From positions 372,001 through 436,000 of the forward strand of contig PYSS01000007.1 of assembly GCA_003049465.1 (NCBI GenBank): 64,000 nucleotides of DNA. Direction: 5' to 3'. This DNA is from Magnaporthiopsis rhizophila. Taxonomy: Eukaryota; Ascomycota; Sordariomycetes; Magnaporthales; Magnaporthaceae. The notes beneath the pieces were generated by a model. The model did no database searches. It saw only the letters and a list, made by a program, of their open reading frames with translations, and was not told the DNA's origin. Made by a program: the position numbers and the translations under genes. This document shows, in pieces, positions 52,521-64,000 of the stretch (positions within the stretch are counted from its first letter, which is position 1; every line of letters begins with the position of its first letter).

Positions 52521-55125
52521 TCACCAGTCGAGAGGCTCCTTCTTGGCCTCGCCACGGTTGGTGGTCGGCACTGGGACCGCTTTGGCCTGCAGCTTGCCGC
52601 CCTGACCCTTCCTCTTAAGATAGTCGGAGCCGTCGAGCCAGGGGGTCTCCCTGGTCATCTTGCGCTCGAACTCGGCGATCTTGTCCTCCATCTGCATGGT
52701 CAGGCCGATGTCGTCGAGCCCGTTGACGAGGCAGTGCTTCCGGAACTCCTCGACCTCGAAGCTGCAGATGGTGGCGCCGGCCGCGTCCTTGATGAGCTGG
52801 TTGGGCAGGTCGACCTCAATCTCCTTGCCGGCGCGCGCCTCGGCCGCGATGGCCTCGATGTGGGCCTGGTCCTTGATGGGGATGGGCAGCATCCCGTTCT
52901 TGAACGAGTTGTTGAAGAAGATGTCGGCAAACGACGGCGCGATGATGCTCTTGATGCCAAAGTCGTTGAGCGCCCAGGGAGCGTGCTCACGGGAGCTGCC
53001 GCAGCCAAAGTTGGCGCCCGTGCAGACCAGGATGCTGGCCCTGCGGTAGGGCTCCTTGTTGAGCACGAACTCGGGCTTCTCGCTGCCGTCCTCATTAAAC
53101 CTCATCTCGTGAAACAGGGCCTTGCCCAGGCCCGTGCGCTTGATGGTCTTGAGGAACTGCTTCGGGATGATGGCGTCCGTGTCGACGTTCGCCTTCTCGA
53201 GCGGGGCCGCGATGCCCTTCAAGGTGGTGAACTTGGGCAGGCCCGCGGACCCCTGGGCGGTGGCCGACGTGTTGGTGTGTGGCAGGTTGTCCTCGGGCTG
53301 ATCCGTGATGGCCTCCTTCTCAGCCGCGTCCTCCCCGACGCGTTCGTCCACGTGCGGCTTGACGGGCGGCGCCGAATTCCGATGGAAGGTATCGACGTGC
53401 GGGCTCGCCGTGTACTGGGCCAGCTCTCTCACGTCTGCAAGCTTGCCGACGATGCCGGCGGCTGCTGCCATGACGGGCGACATCAGGTGAGTCCTGCCCC
53501 CGGCGCCCTGACGGCCCTCAAAGTTGCGGTTGCTCGTGCTGGCGCACCGCTCCTGAGGAGCCAGAATGTCGGGGTTCATGCCGAGGCACATACTGCAGCC
53601 GGCCTCGCGCCACTCGAAGCCGGCATCGAGGAAGATCTTGTCAAGACCCTCCTCCTCGGCCTGCGCCTTGACGAGCCCGGAACCGGGCACCACCATGGCG
53701 CTCTTGACGTTTGCAGCTTTTTTCCTGCCCTTGACCACGGCGGCTGCAGCACGAAGATCCTCGATTCGTGAGTTGGTGCATGAGCCGATGAAAACCTTGT
53801 CGACAGGGATGCTCTGCATTGGGGTGCCGGCTGTGAGTCCCATGTACTGCAGCATGCGCCGGCCGTCGGCTTTCTTGGCCTCGGTGGCGAAGGTCTCAGG
53901 GTCAGGAACGACGCCGGTGATTGGGACAACGTCCTCCGGGCTCGTTCCCCAGGTGAGGGTGGGGACGATGTCCTTGGCGTCGATGAAGACGTCTACATCG
54001 TACTTGGCGTTGGGGTCGGACTGCAGACTCCTCCAGTAGCTGACGGCGCGATGCCACTCGGGCGAGTCGTACTTGGGAGCCAGGGGACGGCCCTTGAGGT
54101 ACTCGAAGGTGATGTCGTCGGGGGCGACCATGCCGGCCCTGGCGCCGGCCTCGATAGACATGTTGCAGATGGACATGCGGGCCTCAACGCTCAGAGCTCG
54201 GATGACGGAGCCGCAAAACTCAATGACGGCGCCGGTGCCGCCGGCCGTGCCGATTACGCCGATGGCGTGCAGGACAACATCCTTGGAACTGACGCCGGGA
54301 GCCAGCTCGCCGTCGATCTGTATTCTCATGTTCTTGCTCCTCTTGGAGATGAGGCACTGGGTGGCAAGGACATGCTCGACCTCGCTGGTGCCGATGCCGA
54401 AGGCGAGGGCACCGAAGGCACCATGGGTTGAGGTGTGGCTGTCGCCGCAGACGACGGTGGTGCCGGGGAGCGTGAAGCCCTGCTCGGGGCCGATAACGTG
54501 GACGATGCCCTGCCGCTTGTCGCTCAGGCCGAAATATGTGACGCCAAAGTCCCGCACGTTCTCCTCGAGGGTCACGCATTGGGTTCTGGAGTCGTCCTCC
54601 TTGATGAAGCTGGCGATGTCCTTGAGGGCCTTTCGGGAGGTGGTTGGAACATTCTATTTGAGGGAGCCAATCAGGTGTTAGAATTGGACCTTGGCTCGGG
54701 GGAAAGCTGTGCGAGCTGGGCACTTACGTGATCGGTAGTCGCAAGGGTGCAATCCGGTCTCCGGACCTTGCGGCCGGCCTTCTTTAGGCCCTCAAAGGCT
54801 TGCTAAAACACGAACGGAAGGATGTCAGTTTGTGGCACGACACGCTGGAGGACAGGCCCGCGGATGCGAGGGAAGAAAGAAAGGAAGCGATAAGATTTAG
54901 ACGGGACGGGAGCACATACAGGCGAGGTGACCTCGTGCACCAGGTGACGATCTACCGAGCCCAACCTAGACGTCAGCAGCCGCAAGCAACCAGAGCGCGG
55001 AGACCCGGTCTCGGGGCACACAAACCGATGTAGAGGAGGATGGTGCCATCAAGCTTCTCGTCGACAATGTGCGCCTCGAGCACCTTGTCGTAGAGCGTTT
55101 GCGGAGTGCCCTCGGCCGCAGGCAT
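52521..55125 (-). CDS. LEU1: 3-isopropylmalate dehydratase (leucine synthesis)
   Basis: Exons 55125-55026, 54951-54920, 54802-54728 and 54653-52521 give 779 residues, the same length as yeast Leu1. The enzyme isomerises 2-isopropylmalate to 3-isopropylmalate through a 4Fe-4S cluster. Cluster ligands are Cys361 (FIGSCTNSR) and Cys422/Cys425 (GCSMCLGMN). VVCGDSHTSTHGAFGALAFG lies in the large domain, and the C-terminal small-subunit domain contains FGCGSSREHAPWAL and NNSFKNGMLPI. The second coding exon, 32 bases, encodes DRHLVHEVTSP. Fungi carry both subunits fused, as here; bacteria use LeuC plus LeuD. I looked for a Leu3-type CCG-N4-CGG site upstream and did not find one. Confidence 0.97.
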
Positions 55126-57072
55126 TTTTGCACTTCCGCCTTTTTTGCTGTTGATTCTGTTTCGTGTGTGCTTGCTTTCAAGGGCGGTCTCGAGCAAAGA
55201 TAACAAAGGGAAGATCGGAGCAAGGGGCCAATGTGATTCCAGCTGTACACGATGTCTCACAGCCCGATTGAAACGAGCCTTTGCCAAGCGGTAAGGACAG
55301 ATCTGGTGCGGGTGCTTGGGGGAGGTGTAGGTAGGTGTGCGTCAATATCGGCAAGCAGCGGTTCTCGGCGGCGGCGGCGATGGGTGGCGGTGATGCCGAG
55401 GATGCTGCCGAGTGTGTTGGTGTTTGGTGGTGGTGGCGGTGGCACAATGCAATATATGAGGGGACGGGATGCGACGGTTTTCCTGCTGCTTTTCAGGCAG
55501 AACCGGGACTCCTTTTTTCTCAAAAGCTAAAACGGATACAAAGGAGAGCCAAAGACAACCAGAGCCCAACGGCGGAAATGACTTCGTTTTCAACTTCTCC
55601 TGGCATGGGCTTCTACCCAAGCTTCCCCTGTCGCCCTCGCGTTGGTGCTGCGCCGATTTTCGGAGTCGTGGTCCAGCTCGTCCGGTCGCCGGAACGCGGG
55701 GTAGCCGCTTTGAATTTGAAAATGACGACACAGGATTGGCCAGGCGCCGCGGCCCACCGATAAAACGTCGCCCGTCTCTCTCTCGACTAAGGCACGGTAC
55801 GGCCAGCCCTGTAGAATCTCTGCCATGGTGGGACTCGCTTTTTCCTTTTCTTTTTTTGCTTTGAGACATAAAACGGAGTGTCGAGGGACCTACCTAGGTA
55901 CCTAGCGATCCACGACAGCACATATGTATACCTCATTCACTTGGCACCACAGCTTGGCGCTCCTCCTGAGCTGCCGACCACCGACTACCCGGGTAGCAAC
56001 AAAGTTACCATGAACGGCGAGTACAACGACCTCTTCATACAAGGAGGAACCCTGCGCATCAGCCTTATGTAAGCTCGGCGCATAGCCTTCGTGAATAGGT
56101 GGTCCTCGAGTAAACAGAGCCTCGGGTCTCATGCTATTTTGGTAACTATAATGACACATGCAATCCCCGGACCGGGAGCTGGTTCGGCACCGGAGGACGC
56201 GTATTTACGTGCACAGTACATATCGCATGTACATGCGGCGGGCGTGGATTGTCCCGAAAGATCAATGGATGTCGTCCCGAGGCCTGCCTGCGTGTCCAGA
56301 ATGGTCGCCGATGACCCGCACTGCAGCTTGCGGCACGTTTTCATATGCGGGCCGACGCCGATTTGTCCTTAAATCCCCTATATCATGTACTTTTTAGGAC
56401 GCAGTCGGTGGAGCATAGCATGTATGCGTGCTGTCGATATAGGCAAGTACATGCCGGTGGTAAAGTAGGTGGTACTTGGAGATCACCGAAGTCGGGTCGG
56501 CAGAACAAGCCGGGAGAAAATCTCCGAAACAAAAAAAAAAAAAAAAAAAAAAAAAATGTGCACACAGGCTGTCACGACCGCTCGTTTAGATACCTGGGGG
56601 TGCTTGTTTTTAGTCGAAGTTTGCTATTTGCTAGGTTACCTTAGTGCTTGGCAGCGTTTTGCTGTCTTGCCGTCTCCAAGACCGATATCGCCTCCGCCGA
56701 TCCCGGAGCTTGGAGGGATCCACACAACGGAGCCCAGTCTCCAGAGAAACCCTGTCGCTCCTGAGTCCCTGAGTCCCTCGATTTATGCTGGAGGGCGAGT
56801 GAAAGGAGAACAAAGAATACAGAAGAAAGACATAAAATAGGGAAGAAGGAATACAGAGAGTGTGGGTGGTAAAACGTACAGAGACATTCGTCCAGAGTTG
56901 GGTAAATATTTTGCTCGCTGTTAGTTAAACGTAACACCCCGGAGCCACCACAGAACGCCGCATCGTTGCTTCATTGGAAAGCTCCTCAAAACACCAGGCG
57001 GTGAACCCAGCAGTGCCAATACGCCCCATGGACCAAAAGCAACGAAAAGGTGCAGTATCAGGGAAAAGAGAG
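55126..57072. other. 2-kb spacer upstream of LEU1
   Basis: The region contains the LEU1 promoter and the 3' UTR of the next gene. A perfect 10-bp palindrome TACCTAGGTA is at 55891-55900, and A26 is at 56531-56556. No credible coding sequence is present. Confidence 0.55.
55891..55900. repeat. TACCTAGGTA palindrome
   Basis: This perfect palindrome is flanked by further CTAC and CCTAG units. Similar TACC/GGTA clusters occur in other spacers of the window. Confidence 0.95.
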
Positions 57073-60004
57073 TTACATGCCGAGGGCCGTGCCAAAAGCA
57101 ATCACACCGACCCGCGCAACCTCCGTCGCAAACAAGACGGCCTTCCCCGTCCAAACCGCCGCCATCACTGCCCCCATCACGAAGGCGGAGGCCAGCGTAA
57201 ATACGGCCAGGTCGGACCACGTGGAACGACTCGCAGCGAATCGCTGGCGGACCGGGGAGCCGCCGTCAAAGGCCGGAGTTATGAACACCCAGCATGCAAG
57301 CAAGACGTCGGTCAGCAGAGCCCTAACGGCCGTGGCCAAGGCATTCACTGCTACCAAAAGGGCAGCCCATTGTCGGTGCTGTTCCTCTTGCTGCTGCTCT
57401 TCCTGTCGGGGCCTCTGTCCTTGTGGTTGCTCTTTTAGCCCATGCTGCTCGCCGCTGTCGCTCTTATCCTTGCCCTCACTATACGTTGCCGCCTGGCGTT
57501 CCTTTGGGGGACCTGTGTGGCAGTGCTTTTCTCTCCAGGGCGCGGCGATGTCCTTTCCGTCGTCGGGGTGATTCTTTTCCTGAACCGGCGGCGCCGCCTT
57601 GGCGGGATCGCACGTCTTCGACACTTCGCCGCTCCTCGCCAGCACGGCCTGAGCGGCCGCCCTCCTCGCCTCCACCGACGGTGTCCATAGGCTCCGTGGG
57701 CCCGGGTGGGCGGCGCTCTTGGCCTCGGGCGTCGTCCGTTGCCGCTGTCTCCCCGCGGCCGAGTGGGCTGGCGTTGCTGGTGGGCATGTAGACGTGAACA
57801 TGGATCGCTGTGCCGCCGCCGTCCGGCCCTCGGGCGAAGGCCTGGGACGTACTAGGTTCTGGGCGCGCCACTTGGTCGCCCGGAGCTGGGGCCGCGATGT
57901 AGTAATAGTAGGTGCGATCGTGGGTGGTTCGGCATGGCGGTCGGGCCCGCTCGGCGAGTAGCTCTGTGGCTGCCTCGGCGGGGAAGGCGCCGCCGAACTG
58001 ACTCTGCGGCCAGGGTCTAACTGGTTGGATATCGCTGTCTCTACCGTGCTGTCCACCGAGTCCACCGTCCGTGCCTGGAGCAGCACCGTGTTCTCGTCCT
58101 GACTCCTCTGCGTCTCGTCTCCGCTCTTCTGTTTCCCGATAGCGACTTCTGAGGTCTCCGAGAGGAGCTCTAGGTCGGAGCCATTGCCAGTAGTGGTGGT
58201 GGTGTGTGTGTACGCAGACCCGTTGATCCCTGCCGCCGTGTCCTGCGAGGTCGTCTCCGGGTGATGGCCGGACCTGTCCTTCTCCCGGACTGCGCTCTTT
58301 GTCAGCCTCGTCCCCGGGAAGCTCATGAACTGAGGCTGCACGTCCGCCTTGCTGTCCATTGTCAGCTTTGGCATCGGCCACGTCTCTAGCCGCCCGAGAT
58401 TCATCATGTTTTTGGTCGATTTTGCGAGCCTGAGGCGGGGAGCTGGTTGTGTGGGGTCTGGCGGGGACTGCTGGATCTTGACCGCCTTCAACGGGGATGA
58501 GGTCGCTATAGTTTCTTCCTCCTCTCCCCCGTCCGGTTGCTGCCGGGCTTCCAGCTGCTCTGAGCGGGACGGGTTTTCGAGGGATTCGGTGGATGGGACC
58601 GGGGCGCGGATCCGCTCCTCCTCTCCCGTCTCCAGCTTGAATGGGACAAAAGCTGGGACTTTGAGGTCTGCGGCCGAGCAGGTCACGGTCGCCGAATGAA
58701 CCCTGACCGGCTGGTTTGTGCGGGTCGCGAGGGACGTAGTCGCCTCCGACAGGCCTCCTCCGAATGCTCTTGTTAAGCTGACGGCTCGGGAAGGCGATCG
58801 CATCCCTAAAAAACGCTCCCCAGTTTGTGGCTGCCCTAGCCTCAGTGCCGCTGCGGCCTCTTGTCTGGAAAGGGCCCGTCGCGGGGAAGACTGAGGTTGT
58901 GCCATCGGCGCAGGCTGATCTGAGGAGAGATTACTCAATGCCCAGCTGTCGCCCTGATGATCCCGAGCTGACGCGCCGATGAGGATCCCGTGAGAATGCA
59001 GTTCCCGTGCTGAGTGTCCAACAGCGCGCGAGTCGCGTCTGGAGGGAGAGCGGACGATGGTCGTCTCCGAGGACGATCGCCCGCCATGCGTCGACCTGTT
59101 GAACCGCTCACCAGCAGGCGTCAGACTTATGAGCTTCCCTGCTCCGCCGGATTGCTGTTCAGGCATTTCCAACGCTAGGAGTGCACCGTCAGCGGATTCC
59201 CACCAATATCAGATAATGTGATGAATGGAATGGGTGCGACTTATGCCTCTTACATGGGACGCCGCTATGCTGGGATGGAATGGGACTGAGGGTCGGCTCT
59301 GCCACGGAGGACCATTGATGTTCGTCTCTTCTCCAGCGAGTTCTTATCTGGAGCCTTGGTCCCGCCCTGTTTTCCGCCGGAGGATGTGCGCGTCCGCAGT
59401 CTCGAGCGGGGCCCTCGCGAGAAGCCTTTGCGGGATTCTCTTTGGGTTGACTCCCGCTGGATGTTGTGGTCTCGACATCGAAGACGCCCGTATCGGGATT
59501 GAATCCTTGAGGGCCCAGGTAGTCGCCGCTTGCCTTCAGCATCCTGCGCGCTTCCCGCCGGCGTCTTGCCTGTACTCGCCCGTCCTGGTCGATCGAGTAT
59601 GGGCCACCCATGCGTATAGGTCCAGATCCTGTCATAGGCGCTCGGGGTCTGCTTGAGTACGGACTTAGCGGGGACGGCGGGAGAGGGTTTCTCCACGTCA
59701 CATGCAGAGCCGGGCGTCTATGGTGCGGACCGGCTGGGAGGGGGTCCGACCGAGTAGCGAGGTCATCGGCCTTTATATCCTGAGATGTGCCCCGGGAGCT
59801 TTGAGGGACGGTCTGGGGGATGCAAAGCTTGAGTTCGTCCGGGTTTTTATCTGTCTGATCATCCGAGGACCGGGCGGCTATGGGCTTTGGCGGTGTTTCG
59901 TGGTGCTTCCGAAGAGTGCCTCCTCGTTCCGGCCGGTTCCTGGGGAGAAGCTTCGAGACGAATCCAGATAATGATGTCGCCCGTTTGTGATCGGGTTTGG
60001 ACAT
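57073..60004 (-). CDS. Large disordered protein with C-terminal membrane segments
   Basis: Exons 60004-59254 and 59174-57073 give 950 residues. The junction has a GTAAGA donor and a CTCCTAG acceptor and keeps phase. I do not recognise a named family. Nearly the whole protein is Ser/Pro/Gln/Arg-rich and should be disordered, with a basic N-terminus (SGFVSKLLPRNRPERGG). Hydrophobic stretches are confined to the end: about 853-886 (WAALLVAVNALATAVRALL...) and about 903-950 (WSDLAVFTLASAFVMGAVM...). This suggests a tail-anchored or hairpin membrane protein with a long cytoplasmic arm. A Gln/Glu/Arg-rich helix precedes the first segment. The long open frame and clean intron support a real gene; its role is unknown. 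Confidence 0.7.
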
Positions 60005-60821
60005 CGTGATGGCGCCTGTTGGATGTATTCAATTTGCGGGCAAATATCAACAAACACAGAAGAACTTGTTGCCGTGGATGGGTTGGTCCGATCAGAGAGT
60101 CGACTCCTGAAACAATGAGCGTAGTCCTACTTGGCCGCAGAGGCAGAGATCGCTTCTCGACGTCGGCGGACTGGGAGCGAAAATAGGTCCACTGGTTGTG
60201 GAGGCTTGTCAGTGTCCATGAGGGTGACAGCCCAGCCCGGTGCACTTATTTGGTAGGCCGACTGAAGCCGGGAAGTTACGTCAGTCGCGACGTCTAATTC
60301 TGTGTCTTGTGGATAGAAATTGTGGAAGGAACGTTGGAGCAAATCCGCTGCTTTCACGCTTTCACACGGACGCATGCATGCTCAGTTGTGCCTTCCTCCA
60401 TATTTCAGCCTACACCACCTGACTGCTCTCTAGAATCACAGGGAAGCCGGGGCAATCGGTAATTCTTTTCTTTACGTGACTAAAGGGTACCTGCAGCCTC
60501 ATGGTGAGGTAACACGGGCTACGGACGGGGATTCCGTATGTAACCAAACGGTTTGCTATTATGATGGTAATTACTCCTCCGGTTGTACAGCGCGCCCGAC
60601 GGCCTATGGTAATACTGGCACCGGGCAATCTGGTGGCAGGTAGAAAGCAAGCAAACAGTGTATATCGCCCCTTAACGCCTAACATGCAGTGAAGGTCGTC
60701 AAATGGTCTCAGGGGAATGAGACCATCCGGGACGTGAGTTGACAAAAGGAGGATACAAAGTAGAGGGGTCCATCCAAATAATCCTTCCGGCTATTATGGT
60801 ATTAATCCAAGTTGGAAAATG
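60005..60821. other. Intergenic spacer
   Basis: These 817 bases lie between two minus-strand genes. An 82-codon minus frame (60375-60127) starts with a normal ATG but has no recognisable relatives and no other support. Confidence 0.5.
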
Positions 60822-62420
60822 CTACCATCTAGATGGATACCTTTCCATAGTATGGCGGTTCGGCCGGTTCTTCGCAAATGGGTTCGAGGCCGACATTCCC
60901 GACACAAAGGGATTGGAAGCCATAGTAGAGTCCTCTGCGGCGCTCTCGGGTCTCGAGAACTGTTGCTTCAGCGGGCTTGCTGCCCTGCCGACACGCTGGC
61001 GTTCCAAGGCCTGCTGCTGCTCGAGGCTGGCCATCTCGCGCGAGTTACGGGGCGAGCCCAATCCTCCTGCACCATTTATCTCCCCTAGGCTTGTCGCCTT
61101 TTTGAGTGGCGAGTTGGCGTGGGTGTAGACGCCCAGACTCCCGCCAAAATTGGTGCTCGTGCTGCTGGATCCCGCTGCGGGCGCGGGACTGGGAGCATTC
61201 GAGACTGGTTGAGGCTGGGTTGAGGTGGAGGTTGATGTAGACACCATGGGGCTGTGAACCACGGCCGGCATGCTTTTCCGCGGTCTTGGCTGCGTGGACT
61301 GCTGGCTAGCTGCAAACATATCTGACTGGCGGCTCCTCGTGGCGGGGGTGAACAACCGGGGAGTCATAAGGTTGGTGGTCTGAACGGGCCGGCCGGTGCT
61401 GTCTGGGTCGATGTGCTTCAAGTAGTTTGGGTTGGGGTGTGTCTGGAATCCGCGACGAAGGATAGTAGTAGGTGTGCCGAACTCGACAACGTCCTCCTCG
61501 TGCTCATTGTCGTCCACCGATGCCTGAGTGCCTACATCCCTGACAAGAGGGTGAAGTCGGGGGTGAACGAACTTGGTGTCGTACTCGCGGAAAACTTCCT
61601 TTTGGATGATGGCAGAGTCTTTCTGACGCTGGTCATTCGTGTATTGCAGTGCCTGGAGCATCCAGGACAGACAGACCTGCAAGACCAGGCACTTGAACAA
61701 CGTGACGCTTGGTCGCCTGTCCAGGGGGTCCAGAGGCAGCTCGAAGACGTACATCAGCACGTGCACTGGGCTGAAATAGACAACGCCCTGTAAGCAAGCC
61801 GGAACCGGGTCCCAGACGGCGATCTCCCATACGTCGCGCGTCCTGTCCGGGTGCGCCCGAGACTCGGCCGTATCGGAGCCAAGCACGTTAGTCAGAAGCC
61901 TCAACGGAGACGACGACATGGGCGATGACTGAACGCGTACTCGCTGTGCCGAGGGCGTGCCGGGGCCCTGTTCCACGTTGGCTTCGAACAGTCGGTAGTG
62001 CCGTTTTTGGTAGAACACGGCTACCGCGTTGACGATGGAGGTAATGGTGAGCAGCCAGACAAGCTGTTTAGCCTGTTGAGGTGGAAAATGGCCAAGTCAG
62101 CAAACTGTATGTACCGATTGGCCTGGGTAAACGGTGGCATTATTAGAACTAGGCACAGAAGAACCTACAAAGAGGGTGACCCAGCTGAACCGTGCCTCGG
62201 AGAAGACATCATCGCCAGTCGTGGTCGCTCCGGAATTAGCGCGTGCGAGGAGGAAGACGAAGTTAAAGGTCACCGCCAGCCTGGTGCCAACAGGCTTCGC
62301 GTCGAGATCCCTCGTCTTGATCTCCTCGGATGCCCAGAGGAGAAAATCGGACGGGTTCAGCGCCCCGCGGATGCGCTCGAGCAACGGCCGCTTGCGGACA
62401 AGGCGTTGCCTTGGTGGCAT
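60822..62420 (-). CDS. NUR1: Nuclear rim protein NUR1 (Mug154 family)
   Basis: Exons 62420-62169 and 62072-60822 give 500 residues. The start MPPRQRLVRKRPLLERIRGA is basic, then ALNPSDFLLWASEEIKTRD and VFLLARANSG follow, and after the splice come LVWLLTITSIVNAVAVFYQ and RHYRLFEANVEQ. DVWEIAVWDPVPACLQ and EYDTKFVHPRLHPLVRDVGTQ complete the pattern of Nur1/Mug154. Membrane segments are near residues 46-60 and 87-104, with more hydrophobic stretches around FSPVHVLMYVFELPL and TLFKCLVLQVCLSWML. Yeast Nur1 binds Heh1 at the inner nuclear membrane and helps tether and silence rDNA; fission yeast Nur1 partners Lem2. The C-terminal half is Ser/Thr/Pro-rich and presumably faces the nucleoplasm. Confidence 0.9.
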
Positions 62421-63263
62421 CGTCGCGGACTCGGTCAGGCCTATGATGTCGACTTGACGGTGCCTGGTATGGAGAACACGGCCTTCCGCGGCGCGTGTCA
62501 CTGGGCCATGAAGTTGCCTCCGTGCTTCAGGTCGGCTGAGTCCCGCGGCGGGAGCGACGGCGACCGTGATGGAACACGGACGACACGAATAGGCTCGGTC
62601 GGGCGACGTGGGTGAAAAGCGCGGGGATGGAATTGCACAACTGCTAGAAGACTTTCTTTGTTTGGATTCCATCCATGTGTCCGGTTGCCTAGTGCCAGCG
62701 ATCAAGAGGATTTGACAGGGGACCAGCACCAAAGCACAAATTCCTTCCCCACAACGGGCTCCATACCAGATGCGTGCACGAGTGGGGACAATGCATGGCG
62801 TCTATGCAAACCTTATGCAGCCCAGTGCCGTGCCGCGTCAATACCAGACCGCAGGGCGTGTGCACACCGTAGGGACTGGATCGGTGGGGTAAAGCCGGCT
62901 GGGGCTGCTGCGAGGTTAACTTATTGAGGCCTAAGGTACGGCGGGCCCAGCCCCACCTGCAAGTCTCAATTGGAGGGAAGACGTCAATTATCCGTTGGCG
63001 GTCAGCTCAACAGCCGCGGGCATCCAAGCTCTCAGTTTTCGTGCCTCATTCGTCTGCAACCAGACAAGCAGCCGAAGCCATCCGCAAGACACCACTTACG
63101 CCTGCGGCCCTATCGCGACTGGGCGCTCGGATCCATTCCTTGTCGAAACGGCTTCCTTTCTGTTCTCGTGTCGCAAACCGGGCCTGTCCGTCTCGCTAGC
63201 CCGCGCTTCCCCGAGCCGTCCCCGCCTTTGCTCCGAGTCCACCGTGGCGTTGAGCCCGGCAAC
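62421..63263. promoter_or_regulatory. Divergent promoter region, NUR1 / VMA7
   Basis: These 843 bases separate two outward-reading start codons. The NUR1 frame stays open to 62732 without an in-frame ATG. I recognise no specific regulatory site. Confidence 0.5.
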
Positions 63264-63875
63264 ATGACCGCCCAGGCGGACTCCAAGAACAGGGAGTTTC
63301 TCGCCGTCATCGGTGATGAGGTATGCTCGACACTCGACCGAAGTCATCGTCTCGTCCAACTACGTTTTGTGAACCACAACTGACTTGGTTGCAGGATTCC
63401 GTCACCGGCCTCCTGCTTGCCGGCATCGGGGTTCGTCTCCCTCCGTCCCTCCTATTTTGGAAACCACCCGGCGGCCCTGCACGCGTATGCTAACTTGGTG
63501 TTTGCACCCCGCTTCCAGCATGTAACCCCCGCGCCCGATTCCCAGAAGAACTTCCTGGTGGTGGACAGTAAAACGGAGAATGCGGCGATAGAAGCAGCAT
63601 TCCAGCGCTTCACGACCGATCGCAAGGATATCGGAATCGTCCTGATAAACCAGCATGTGAGTTTGGCCCTCTTATAGTACCAGCCTGCTGCGTCGACAGA
63701 AGAAACGCAATAACTGACGGTCTTGCCTGTGAAGATTGCGGACAGGATACGGCACACGGTCGATACGTACACGGCCGCCTTCCCCGCGGTGTTGGAGATC
63801 CCGAGCAAAGACCATCCTTACGACCCGGAAAAAGACAGCGTCCTGAGGAGGGTGCGCCGTCTCTTCGGCGAGTAA
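63264..63875 (+). CDS. VMA7: V-type proton ATPase subunit F
   Basis: Exons 63264-63320, 63395-63430, 63519-63656 and 63735-63875 give 123 residues, normal for subunit F. The product reads [46 protein letters not shown] and FPAVLEIPSKDHPYDPEKDS. Subunit F belongs to the central stalk of the peripheral V1 sector and couples ATP hydrolysis to rotation at the vacuolar membrane. The second exon is only 36 bases. All introns are phase 0. No sequence after 63875 is long enough to call another gene before the window ends. Confidence 0.95.
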
Positions 63876-64000
63876 GGACCTCGGTTGACTTGCGCTGGGA
63901 ATAGGCATATTTTTGAAGACGAGCACCTAGAGTGCTTGCTTCGAATCTGATGTGGTCACATTGCAGCCTTGGACATGTACGCTGAGGGTATATTGATCGA

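Noticed and set aside
55126..55600. Leu3-type CCG-N4-CGG site upstream of LEU1
   Set aside because: Several near matches occur, but none has the correct spacing.
60127..60375. 82-codon minus ORF with a normal ATG
   Set aside because: The amino-acid composition is plausible, but there is no recognisable family, splice continuation or neighbour logic. Kept only as a possibility.
60870..60890. GGTTCGAGG as a tRNA T-arm
   Set aside because: No matching stems or A-box surround it, and it lies inside the NUR1 coding sequence.

Overview
The window reads as nuclear chromosomal DNA from a filamentous ascomycete (Pezizomycotina), most likely a Sordariomycete. The evidence is GC-rich coding sequence, many short introns of 50-200 nt (mostly GT donors, CTAAC/CTGAC-type branch sites and AG acceptors), a fused MogA-MoeA molybdenum-cofactor protein, an ASD-4/AreB-type GATA factor and an intron-bearing nuclear tRNA-Gln. 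I find no operons, CRISPR arrays, insertion sequences or intact transposons. Twenty-two protein genes and one tRNA can be supported. I built the exon models by hand and checked that reading phase is kept across every junction.

Layout. 0.1-2.6 kb: GATA repressor (+) with a probable internal promoter. 3.3-5.4 kb: gephyrin-like CnxE (-). 5.9-6.5 kb: RNase P/MRP subunit POP5 (+). 6.7-7.9 kb: GPN2 GTPase (-). 8.4-9.6 kb: BUB3 (+). 10.0-13.8 kb: an intronless 1276-residue four-domain protein (-) joining a 2H phosphoesterase, an EEP nuclease, a poly(A)-polymerase-type nucleotidyltransferase and an MJ1316 domain. 14.6-15.7 kb: polyQ orphan (-). 16.4 kb: tRNA-Gln(CUG). 16.7-18.5 kb: RRN5-like SANT protein (-). 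19.2-21.2 kb: IRC3 helicase (+). 21.8-23.3 kb: coiled-coil orphan (+). 24.9-28.2 kb: F-box protein (+). 28.8-30.6 kb: JmjC oxygenase (-). 31.0-33.1 kb: cytochrome P450 (-). 36.3-38.5 kb: LaeA-like methyltransferase (+). 39.3-42.1 kb: CDC45 (+). 44.1-45.4 kb: NCS-1 (+). 46.2-48.4 kb: long-chain acyl-CoA synthetase (-). 50.8-52.1 kb: RKM5-like methyltransferase (+). 52.5-55.1 kb: isopropylmalate dehydratase LEU1 (-). 57.1-60.0 kb: large disordered membrane-anchored orphan (-). 60.8-62.4 kb: NUR1 (-). 63.3-63.9 kb: V-ATPase subunit F (+).

Most of the content is housekeeping: replication, spindle checkpoint, rRNA transcription and processing, Moco and leucine synthesis, and lipid activation. The P450 and methyltransferase at 31-38.5 kb, which flank a 3.2-kb low-complexity spacer, look like the accessory portion. 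They are the only two genes for which I needed GC-AG introns.

The most interesting items are three. First, the four-domain protein at 10.0-13.8 kb has the composition expected of an RNA end-processing or repair enzyme. Second, intron 2 of the GATA gene carries nine HGATAR sites, a TATA-like element and an in-frame ATG just before the zinc-finger exon. Third, there are two probable assembly-quality trouble spots, at 23.47-23.60 kb (T41, a single N, and an orphan gene-start-like ORF) and 35.30-35.45 kb (T36/mixed T-G/G25/T31).
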